This document shows positions 15,163 through 21,942 of a DNA stretch of 23,506 nt, piece after piece; position 1 is the first letter of the stretch; each line of letters starts with the position of its first letter. A program made the position numbers and the translations under genes. Under the pieces are notes generated by a model. It did not search any database. It was not told the DNA's origin and saw only the letters and a program-made list of their open reading frames with translations. Origin of the DNA: Actinomycetes bacterium (GTDB lineage: Bacteria; Actinomycetota; Acidimicrobiia; Acidimicrobiales; RAAP-2); the NCBI GenBank assembly GCA_025352305.1, contig JANXTQ010000171.1, forward strand, positions 1-23,506, given 5' to 3'.

Positions 15163-16604
15163 GTGCTCGAAAGTCCGTGGTCATTGTTGGTTCCGGTGTC
15201 AGTGCGTTGGCCGCCGCCTGGGAGTTAACGGGCGCGGCTAACGGACCCGTCGACACCACGGTGCGCGTTGAAGTTATTGAGGGCGCCGATCGCGTCGGCG
15301 GTGCCGTGCAACGCACCACCTTTGCGGGGCGAGAGATTGACTGTGGGGCCGACGGTTTTTTGGCTCGTCGACCGGAAGCCGTGCAACTCGTTCGTGAGTT
15401 GGGACTCGACGGGCAGCTCGAAGCCATCAGCGCCTCGGGCGCGTGGATTTTCATTCGTCGGCGACTGCGCGCCGTTCCGGCGGGTGTCGCGTTGGGCGTG
15501 CCGACGTCGGCCGCGTCGCTGAAGGCAACCAAGGGTCTGTCGCCACGTGCGCGCGCGCACGCGTGGCGTGACGAACATTTTCCTCGCTCGATGCAGGTCG
15601 CCAGCGACGCCACGATCGGCGAGATCGTTCGCACAAAACTGGGCAATGAGATTGCGTATCAATTAGTAGAGCCCATGATTGGTGGGATCCAAGCGGGTCG
15701 CATTGATGATCTCAGTGCCGCCAGCGTCTTTCCCGCGCTTCTTCAGGCGGCGCGCGGTGGGGGTTCGCTGATGAAGGCCCTGCGCGCACAGGGATCCGTC
15801 GTTCCGGGTCCGAGCGGTCCGCGTAGCGAGGGCCCGGTGTTTTACACCCTGCGTTTCGGGGTGGGGTCACTGTGTGAACAGCTCGAAGTGGCGCTGCGCG
15901 CCCGTGGAGTCATCTTTACGACATCGACACCCGTCACGGCTCTGCGCCGCAGCAAAACGGGGTTCTATCGCTGGGAGGTGGACACCGCGAACGCCACGAC
16001 TGCGGCCAATGCGGTGCTCGTCTGCACACCACCAACGGTTACGGCTCAGTTACTCGGCGCACTCGAACCGGCCCTGGGCGCGCTCGGCGATATTGCCAGC
16101 GCCAGTGCCGCCATGGTGACGCTGTGCGTCAAGCGCACGCAGGTGAAACTTCCGCCCACCGGAACGGGTGTGCTCGTTCCGCTCGGTACGCCGTTTAAAG
16201 AGAGCGATTCGTTAATGGTGACGGCCGTAACTTTCTTGGATCGAAAGTGGCCCCATCTCGCCAACGACGAGACGGTTCTGCTGCGCGCGCACGTCGGACG
16301 AAGCGACGACGAACGATTCATGGCGCTGAGCGACGACGAACTTACCCGTCGCGTCGTGAGTGAACTTGCTCTCATTTTCTCCACGTTCCCCGAACCGCTG
16401 GAGTCACTGGTGGTGCGTTGGCCGCACTCACTTCCTCAGTACCGAGTTGGACACGGCGACGTCGTGACGGCCGCTCGAAAAGCCGCGGCTCGCCTCGGCG
16501 TCACTCTGGCCGGAATGGCTTACGACGGAGTGGGCATACCGGCATCGATTGGCTCCGGTCGCACCGCCGCGCGAGGCGTCCAGGAGATTCTCGACGCGCT
16601 ATAG
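15159..16604 (+). CDS. hemY: Coproporphyrinogen III oxidase, FAD-dependent (HemY/CgoX type)
   Basis: The 481-residue flavoprotein has the N-terminal dinucleotide fold VVIVGSGVSALAAAWEL with the GxGxxxL motif, then RVGGAVQRT and a DCGADGFLARRP segment. It ends with YDGVGIPASIGSGRTAA, the FAD-contacting end of the protoporphyrinogen/coproporphyrinogen oxidase family. Placed directly after a coproporphyrin-type ferrochelatase it most likely oxidises coproporphyrinogen III to coproporphyrin III with O2 (cgoX in the newer naming); protoporphyrinogen IX oxidation is the alternative. The order hemE-hemH-hemY equals the Bacillus hemEHY operon. The ATG overlaps the hemH stop. The 3' end overlaps the convergent HAD gene by six bases. 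Confidence 0.93.
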   Translation: MSARKSVVIVGSGVSALAAAWELTGAANGPVDTTVRVEVIEGADRVGGAVQRTTFAGREIDCGADGFLARRPEAVQLVRELGLDGQLEAISASGAWIFIRRRLRAVPAGVALGVPTSAASLKATKGLSPRARAHAWRDEHFPRSMQVASDATIGEIVRTKLGNEIAYQLVEPMIGGIQAGRIDDLSAASVFPALLQAARGGGSLMKALRAQGSVVPGPSGPRSEGPVFYTLRFGVGSLCEQLEVALRARGVIFTTSTPVTALRRSKTGFYRWEVDTANATTAANAVLVCTPPTVTAQLLGALEPALGALGDIASASAAMVTLCVKRTQVKLPPTGTGVLVPLGTPFKESDSLMVTAVTFLDRKWPHLANDETVLLRAHVGRSDDERFMALSDDELTRRVVSELALIFSTFPEPLESLVVRWPHSLPQYRVGHGDVVTAARKAAARLGVTLAGMAYDGVGIPASIGSGRTAARGVQEILDAL

Positions 16605-17087
16605 GTAGTAACCGGAGTGAATGTAGATGCAGGGGACTCCTTCACCAACGTACATGGCGTGATTCTTCGGATCGTCATCGAGCGCGAGACGTAGGTCAAA
16701 TCCGAACTGCACCAAATCGTGCACCACCTGGCGCTTGAACTGATCGACTCCGGAGTAGTCACCCCACTCGCGCATGATGAGCAGGTCCCAGCGAATCTGA
16801 TAGCGAGCGAGCCACGCGAGGGTGTGCGGCTGCACCCGCTGGGGACGACCGGTAACGAGAATCACGGCGAGCGCGGGATCGAGCAGTTCGAGGAGTCGCT
16901 CGATCTCTTCAATGACCGGATCGTCCCCGCACGCTTCAAAAAAACTGTGCCAGTCGCCCCAATCCAAAAAATGCTGACGGCCCGCTGCGTCCGCGAGTAC
17001 ACCATCGATATCAAAGATCACGGCGCGCTGAGGCGTGAGGGCTCCTTCGCGCCAGCGCCAATTCTCTTGATACAGGTGTGAATCCAT
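16599..17087 (-). CDS. HAD phosphatase resembling the PNKP 3'-phosphatase domain
   Basis: The 162-residue protein shows the haloacid dehalogenase motifs: FDIDGVLAD (nucleophile Asp26, acid/base Asp28), VTGRP (Thr79), Lys118 (DQFKRQ) and ALDDDP (Asp137 and Asp138). There is no large cap domain. Size and motif spacing resemble the phosphatase half of T4-type polynucleotide kinase/phosphatase and similar stand-alone proteins, so a nucleic-acid end or small phosphate ester may be the substrate; this is inference. It converges on hemY; the shared CTATAG gives TAG stops on both strands. It diverges from the MprF-like gene with only 21 bases between the starts if that gene begins at 17109. Its ribosome-binding site is weak (GCGGAACC before ATG). 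Confidence 0.82.
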   Translation of the reverse strand: MDSHLYQENWRWREGALTPQRAVIFDIDGVLADAAGRQHFLDWGDWHSFFEACGDDPVIEEIERLLELLDPALAVILVTGRPQRVQPHTLAWLARYQIRWDLLIMREWGDYSGVDQFKRQVVHDLVQFGFDLRLALDDDPKNHAMYVGEGVPCIYIHSGYYL

Positions 17088-17108
17088 GGTTCCGCTTCGT
17101 TCGCTCGC

Positions 17109-20100
17109 GTGCCCTACGCGGCGTTCTCTGCGAGACTAGGACACGTGGGAGAGAGTCATCGTCTGAACGTTGCGCTCCCGTACGGTCAACGAGCGTACGT
17201 CGTGAGCGACCTTGATCTCAGCCCCAGCATTGATCCGACGTCGCGAACGGTGCGCGAGTTCGAGGAGTTGCTGAACGAAATTGACGACGCCGCGATCGTC
17301 ATAATTGCCGGCAACCTATTTTTGCCACCAGCGTCCAACGCTCATCCACTACATGGCTGCGCTCCTGATGCCTTCGTCGAAGCCACCCTCGCTCATCTCG
17401 ACGCGCTTCGCCTCGCCATTGAGCGATTTGGTCGCGAGCCGTATCGACGAATTATCTGGCTTCCGGGTAGCGCCGACGCGGTGCTGGCTCGCGACGAGGG
17501 CGCGCGCGAGGTGCTCGAACGCGTTCACGTGGAAATCGCCCACGACGTCATGCTCCAGGTCGCTACGACCAACGGCGCGCGCGATCTTTCTGTCGTCGCC
17601 GGAGCGGTAACGAACGACACCGCCGTCATTGATGTTCGTGAACGTCGCGACGCACAGCACCTCGAAGATCCCACGGCGCTGCCTCGTTTCGCGGCGTCTC
17701 GTCTGCTGTACAGGCGCCTCTCTAAATGGATTTGGTTTCCCCTCTGGGCGCTGATTCTGATCGACTTCGCCAGTTCCCTCGTCGCCGTCGCGAATCGCCT
17801 TACTCATCGTCACGTTCATATTCACGCCACTCGTCCACACAGCGTCTGGACCACCGTGGTTGTTGACCTATTGATCGTCGCGAGCTTTGAAGCCGCCTTG
17901 GCCGCGGTGGCGGGCTGGGTCGTGCGGCGCCGATTCTCTAGCGCCACTCGCTCGTCTCCGCACTCGTCGGCCGAGCCACTGGCGGCAACAACGGTCGACG
18001 GCGTGGACGCCTTGCAGTACGCCCGGCGCATCGCTGAACGCGGCGGGGCCGGTGCAATCATTGGCGGCGCTCCTCGGCCCGGTCTCGTGTTTTTAGGTGA
18101 CGCCGTGTGTGCCGCGCCGGGGCCCTCGCGCGAAGCGGTCATCGAGCGCCGAGCACGATTTGGCCTGCCACCCGTATTTACGCCCGTCCTGCGCCTGGGC
18201 ATCATTGAGATTGAAGCCGCGACGATGGTCCGCGTGCGACTCTTGGCCGGCCAAAGCCCGCTGGCGCCCGCGACGCGACTGGAACGTTGGCTGGGAGCTA
18301 CTCCGCGCCAACCGGAACCCGATGGCGTCACCACGGCCATCAGTTCGTGGCCCAACGGTGATCCCTGGCCCCTCGGAGTCGACCGACTGTCGGCCCAGTT
18401 GCGTCAACGCACCATTCGACGTTGGGCCAGTTCGTTGCTGCTGCTCACGGGCGTTGCTGACGTGGTCGTGGCCGCGGCGCCGCGCCTTCACGTGCGCCTG
18501 CACATGGCGCTGTCCATACTGCCGATCGGCGTCGTACAGGGTGCCGTTGCGGTGACGGCAATCGCGGGCTTCGCCATGATCATGATGGCGCGAGGCGTGT
18601 TGCGCGGTCAGCGTCGCGCGTGGTTGGTGGCGGTCGTCATGTTGCTCGTGACCGTTGGTACCCACCTCGTGCGCGGCGGCAAAGTCGGCAGTTCCCTGCT
18701 CGCACTCATCGTGCTCGCGATCTTGTTGTTCCAACGAGAGAGTTTCACCGCCGCCACCGATCGCAGTTCCCTCGAATCTGCGCTGCCTCGATTGGCCCTA
18801 GTAGGGATCGTCAGCGTGTTAGCGGCAACGCTCGGAATTGAGTTCACGAACCTGCACCATCACTCGCTCGCCGCGTGGCCCACCGTGGCGTTTGCGTGCC
18901 TCGAACGAATGATTGGAATCACCACGATTGCTCTGCCCGAAACAGTGAGCGACTACGTCGATCCCACGATGCTTTCGCTCGGCGTCGCACTCATTGCGAC
19001 GTCGCTGTACCTCGTTACTCGTCCGGTCGTCGATCGTCGTTTGTCGCAGCGCCGATCACCGACCGAGCAGCGCATTGCCGATCTACGAGCGCGCGACATC
19101 GTGCGCCGCCACGGTCGAGGGACGCTGGACTACTTTGCGCTGCGCGACGACAAGCAGCACTTTTTTCATCGTGACTCTCTCGTTGCGTACGCCGTTTTTG
19201 GAGGCGTGGCGTTGATCTCACCGGACCCGATTGGTCCCCGGGGAGAACGCAGCGAAGTGTTCAGCGCGTTTCGCACCTTCTGCGAACAACATGGTTGGAC
19301 CATTGGCATCATCGGCGCGGGCGAAGAGTGGTTAGCGATTTATCACAGCGCCGGACTGCACCACATCTATTTGGGCGACGAAGCAGTTGTTCAGTGTCAA
19401 AGCTTCTCTCTCCAGGGCGGAAAGATGAAGGGACTTCGCCAAGCGTGCACGCGGCTCGAAAGAAACGGTTACACGGTTCAGTTTTTTGATCCCAGTTCGA
19501 TCGACCCCGCGGAGGTCACCGGCGTTGTAAATCTGATCTCGAAACTTCGCCGCGGCGAGGCCGAGCGCGGATTCTCCATGATGCTCGGGCGAATGTTCGA
19601 CCCCAAAGACCAGGGCCTACTGCTGACGATTGTCAAGGACCCAAAGGGTCAACCCGCTGCGGTCTGTCAGTTCGTTCCCTCGCCGGCAATCAATGGATAC
19701 TCCCTCGATCTCATGCGACGAGACCCCGACGAACACCCCAACGGCCTCATTGACTTCGCGCTCTGTTCAACAATCAACGAGCTCGCTCAACGCGGAGCGA
19801 ACGGACTCTCACTGAACTTTGCGGCCTTTCGCTCCGTGCTCGATGGTGAAAAAGGCGACGGCACTCTGTTGAGGATTGAGCGGTGGGCGCTCAAGCGACT
19901 GTCGGGAATTTTGCCGATTGAATCATTGTGGAGTTTTAACGCCAAGTACGACCCCTCGTGGTTGCCGCGCTACATCGTGTATCCGGCGGCCGAAAGTTTT
20001 GTCCCGGTCGTCGCCGCCATCCTGCGCGCCGAGTCTCTAACGGAAATTCCCGTGATTGGACGTCTGTTAGCCAGTGACCCGGCGAACCGGCCCGGCACCG

Positions 20101-20153
20101 TTGTTCCCGACGAAATTCTCGAACAAGCGCGCGCCGCCGACGAACTCAAGTAG
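17109..20153 (+). CDS. Fusion: degenerate metallophosphoesterase domain + membrane helices + MprF-like (DUF2156) domain
   Basis: The 1014-residue protein has three parts. Residues 29-205 and about 291-385 read like the two halves of an actinobacterial metallophosphoesterase split by two helices (207-228, 247-272). The metal motifs are altered: DxH is D34-L-D36, GDxxD is GNLFL (68-72), GNHD is GSAD (120-123), the HGH position is AGAV (164-167), and GHTHRPEL is GGAPRPGL (319-326). About six more helices lie at 440-456, 468-493, 503-521, 526-541, 560-577 and 620-637. Residues 655-985 are an MprF/DUF2156-type aminoacyl-phospholipid synthase domain (LRDDKQHFFHRD, GVALISPDPIGP, FSLQGGKMKGLRQA, LNFAAFRS). 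No tRNA synthetase domain follows. Start is GTG at 17109; GTG at 17145 is an alternative. Lipid modification or sensing in the membrane is inferred. Confidence 0.85.
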   Translation: MPYAAFSARLGHVGESHRLNVALPYGQRAYVVSDLDLSPSIDPTSRTVREFEELLNEIDDAAIVIIAGNLFLPPASNAHPLHGCAPDAFVEATLAHLDALRLAIERFGREPYRRIIWLPGSADAVLARDEGAREVLERVHVEIAHDVMLQVATTNGARDLSVVAGAVTNDTAVIDVRERRDAQHLEDPTALPRFAASRLLYRRLSKWIWFPLWALILIDFASSLVAVANRLTHRHVHIHATRPHSVWTTVVVDLLIVASFEAALAAVAGWVVRRRFSSATRSSPHSSAEPLAATTVDGVDALQYARRIAERGGAGAIIGGAPRPGLVFLGDAVCAAPGPSREAVIERRARFGLPPVFTPVLRLGIIEIEAATMVRVRLLAGQSPLAPATRLERWLGATPRQPEPDGVTTAISSWPNGDPWPLGVDRLSAQLRQRTIRRWASSLLLLTGVADVVVAAAPRLHVRLHMALSILPIGVVQGAVAVTAIAGFAMIMMARGVLRGQRRAWLVAVVMLLVTVGTHLVRGGKVGSSLLALIVLAILLFQRESFTAATDRSSLESALPRLALVGIVSVLAATLGIEFTNLHHHSLAAWPTVAFACLERMIGITTIALPETVSDYVDPTMLSLGVALIATSLYLVTRPVVDRRLSQRRSPTEQRIADLRARDIVRRHGRGTLDYFALRDDKQHFFHRDSLVAYAVFGGVALISPDPIGPRGERSEVFSAFRTFCEQHGWTIGIIGAGEEWLAIYHSAGLHHIYLGDEAVVQCQSFSLQGGKMKGLRQACTRLERNGYTVQFFDPSSIDPAEVTGVVNLISKLRRGEAERGFSMMLGRMFDPKDQGLLLTIVKDPKGQPAAVCQFVPSPAINGYSLDLMRRDPDEHPNGLIDFALCSTINELAQRGANGLSLNFAAFRSVLDGEKGDGTLLRIERWALKRLSGILPIESLWSFNAKYDPSWLPRYIVYPAAESFVPVVAAILRAESLTEIPVIGRLLASDPANRPGTVVPDEILEQARAADELK

Positions 20154-20164
20154 TCCCACTACTT
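20148..20164. terminator. Hairpin spanning both stop codons of convergent genes
   Basis: AAGTAGT (20148-20154), loop CCC and ACTACTT (20158-20164) form a perfect 7-bp stem. It contains the TAG stop of the rightward fusion gene (20151-20153) and the TAG stop of the leftward SPFH gene (20159-20161). There is no T-run on either side, so it may be a bidirectional RNA end rather than a classical terminator. Confidence 0.45.
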
Positions 20165-21187
20165 CTTGTCCTGACCCCGCGTGTCTTCGGCGGGACTCAA
20201 CATGGCCTGTGAGGCACTCAACGGCGTTCCGTTATCGGTGGTGGCGCCGGGCTCGGCGGACAGGGAATGTGGAGTCAACATTCCCTGCAGGCGACGAAGC
20301 GTCGTCTCCATCGTTCCAATGTTGCCGTCGATAAAGATCGTGTTTCCTTTGCCGTCTTTGACGACGTCGTGCAATGTTTCGGTCCACAAGGTAAACGTCA
20401 GGATGTCGGGACTGATTCCCTTGTGCTCCAGCACTTCAGCGGACTCGGAAATTCCTTGCGCCAACGCTCGGCGAAACGCGGCCAGACCCTCACCGCGTAG
20501 TCGGGCGGCGGTCGCTTCGTTCTCTGCCGCAATACGAATGAATGCACCTTCGGCTTCGGCGGCCTTCGTACGAGTAATGAGCAGTGCCTGGCCCTCAAAC
20601 TCCGCGGCCCGCTGAGCGTTGGTGGCCGCAACGACTCGACTCATCGAGCTCATGACTTCTGCGTCAAAGGCAATGTCGTTGATCGCCAAGTCGACGAGGC
20701 CGTAGCCCCAGGTGGCGAGCTGTTCATTCAGCGAGTCCTTGGCGTGATGCGCAATTTCGGTGCGCAGTCCGAGCACTTCGGCCTGCTTCTTTGTGGCGAC
20801 GAACTCACGAACGCTGGCCTCAACGGCGGAAGTCATCGCGGTGGTGAACGAGACCAAGTTGATGAATTTGAAAGCCACCTTTTGAATGGTTTCGGCCGAA
20901 TGGTCATTGACCGCAAAAATGATGGTCGCGGTGAAGTGCACCGCCGCCTGGTCGCCGGTGATCGCCGAGAAGCGCAGTTGTGACGTCTGGTTCTGCACGG
21001 GAATCTTGGACTGCACCTTTTCTACGAACGGAATAATCACGTTCAGTCCCGGGTTCAGTACGCGGCGGTACTTGCCAAACATGGTCACAACTCCAACGTG
21101 GGCCTGATCGACGGTCGTAAATGAACGAAATAACAAGATGATGATCAGCAGGACCAAAACGCCGGCCACAATAAGAATCGGTTTCAC
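20159..21187 (-). CDS. SPFH/band 7 domain membrane protein (stomatin/slipin-like)
   Basis: The 342-residue protein starts with one membrane helix (1-20) followed by the SPFH domain. Its first strands, VDQAHVGVVTMFGKYRRVL and NPGLNVIIPFVEKVQ, are typical of stomatin/slipin proteins. The middle (about 190-250) is an Ala/Glu-rich helix (EGQALLITRTKAAEAEGAF) like the coiled coil by which such proteins oligomerise into membrane rings. The C-terminus is a polar, low-complexity tail ending EDTRGQDKK. Roles in the family include membrane microdomain organisation and control of proteases; none can be assigned here, and there is no NfeD partner. Start is GTG with GGAGG four bases upstream. It lies 57 bases after the zinc-ribbon gene and probably shares its transcript. 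Confidence 0.88.
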   Translation of the reverse strand: MKPILIVAGVLVLLIIILLFRSFTTVDQAHVGVVTMFGKYRRVLNPGLNVIIPFVEKVQSKIPVQNQTSQLRFSAITGDQAAVHFTATIIFAVNDHSAETIQKVAFKFINLVSFTTAMTSAVEASVREFVATKKQAEVLGLRTEIAHHAKDSLNEQLATWGYGLVDLAINDIAFDAEVMSSMSRVVAATNAQRAAEFEGQALLITRTKAAEAEGAFIRIAAENEATAARLRGEGLAAFRRALAQGISESAEVLEHKGISPDILTFTLWTETLHDVVKDGKGNTIFIDGNIGTMETTLRRLQGMLTPHSLSAEPGATTDNGTPLSASQAMLSPAEDTRGQDKK

Positions 21188-21244
21188 GGGACCTCCAAAG
21201 GTTTCGTAGTGAACCTACGCGTCCGAGACCGCGACCGTGTGTTC

Positions 21245-21754
21245 TTACTTGGCTCCGGCGACGAATCGCCCACAGTTGTAACAAAATTTGGCTCCGACCG
21301 GGTTCACCGTGGCGCAGTTGGCGCACTTTTCTCCGCCCGCCGTAGCCATTGCCGCGGCGGCCACGGTGGCGTCATCGGCGGTCGCCACGCGAGAGGACGA
21401 TACGACTCGGGTGGCCTTCGCCGTCAGCGCGTCGCGTAGGTCGTTTTCGACCGGCCACGGTTTAAACGCGACGACCAAGAAAACGGACCACGAAATGAGC
21501 AGGGCCGCGAAATCAATGAGCAGGGCCATACTGAACGTCGAGAAACTGAGCCCCGCATCCAGTTTGCTGTGCTTCAGGGTCATGGTCGTAATGATGTAGA
21601 CCGGCACGACGAAGTAGCCGATTCCCAAGTACCACAACGGAAAACCGGCTCGACGAATGATCTTGTACTGCGCGAGCACCGTGATGACGATCATGAAAAT
21701 CTCGATCACGAGAACGGTTACTCCGATCCCGGATGTCACCAGCGCTTCACTCAT
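21245..21754 (-). CDS. Membrane protein with C-terminal zinc ribbon
   Basis: The 169-residue protein has three predicted membrane helices at about 8-29, 41-60 and 73-97. An Ala/Thr-rich linker leads to a zinc ribbon at the C-terminus: Cys144 and Cys147 (CANC), then Cys158 and Cys161 (CYNC) followed by GRF. The ribbon most likely faces the cytoplasm. Such ribbons often mediate protein contacts rather than DNA binding when attached to membrane anchors. No function is recognised. It is the first gene of a probable two-gene operon with the SPFH gene, so the two may work together in the membrane. ATG start with GGGAG eight bases upstream. Confidence 0.75.
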   Translation of the reverse strand: MSEALVTSGIGVTVLVIEIFMIVITVLAQYKIIRRAGFPLWYLGIGYFVVPVYIITTMTLKHSKLDAGLSFSTFSMALLIDFAALLISWSVFLVVAFKPWPVENDLRDALTAKATRVVSSSRVATADDATVAAAAMATAGGEKCANCATVNPVGAKFCYNCGRFVAGAK

Positions 21755-21838
21755 GTCTTTGTCTCCCGATCTAGACGCTACGCACTATTCGAGCTGCGGG
21801 CCCTTGTGAGCGTGACGGTAGCACCGAGCAACTCTATA

Positions 21839-21853
21839 TTGACGCACTGTCAA
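21839..21853. promoter_or_regulatory. Inverted repeat TTGAC-N5-GTCAA upstream of the zinc-ribbon gene
   Basis: TTGAC (21839-21843), GCACT, GTCAA (21849-21853) is a perfect 5-bp inverted repeat 85 bases before the zinc-ribbon start. Read on the minus strand it also contains TTGACA, a -35-like box, followed closely by TATAGA. The spacing between these two is too short for one normal promoter. It may be an operator within the promoter of the zinc-ribbon/SPFH operon. Confidence 0.35.
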
Positions 21854-21900
21854 CTACCTACGCGAACTCACAGGGCGAAAAAAGGCTGTCGCGCCCGGTA

Positions 21901-21934
21901 GCGATTTTCATCGCGGCGTCACGTGACGCGCGAT
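21901..21934 (-). terminator. Long palindrome after the ATP-grasp gene
   Basis: ATCGCG (21910-21915), one bulged G, CGTCAC, GTGACG and CGCGAT (to 21934) make a 12-bp stem with one bulge, centred on CACGTG, starting 9 bases after the ATP-grasp stop. A second, mutually exclusive hairpin, GCGAT-TTTC-ATCGC at 21901-21914, shares one arm; on the minus strand its loop is GAAA. No T-run follows. It is likely an RNA 3'-end structure for the nuoN/ATP-grasp transcript, or possibly a protein-binding palindrome. Confidence 0.5.
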
Positions 21935-21942
21935 CCGCGAAA

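Noticed and set aside
17822..18734. Long minus-strand open frames opposite the fusion gene
   Set aside because: They are Arg/Thr/His-rich low-complexity translations typical of the antisense of GC-rich coding DNA.
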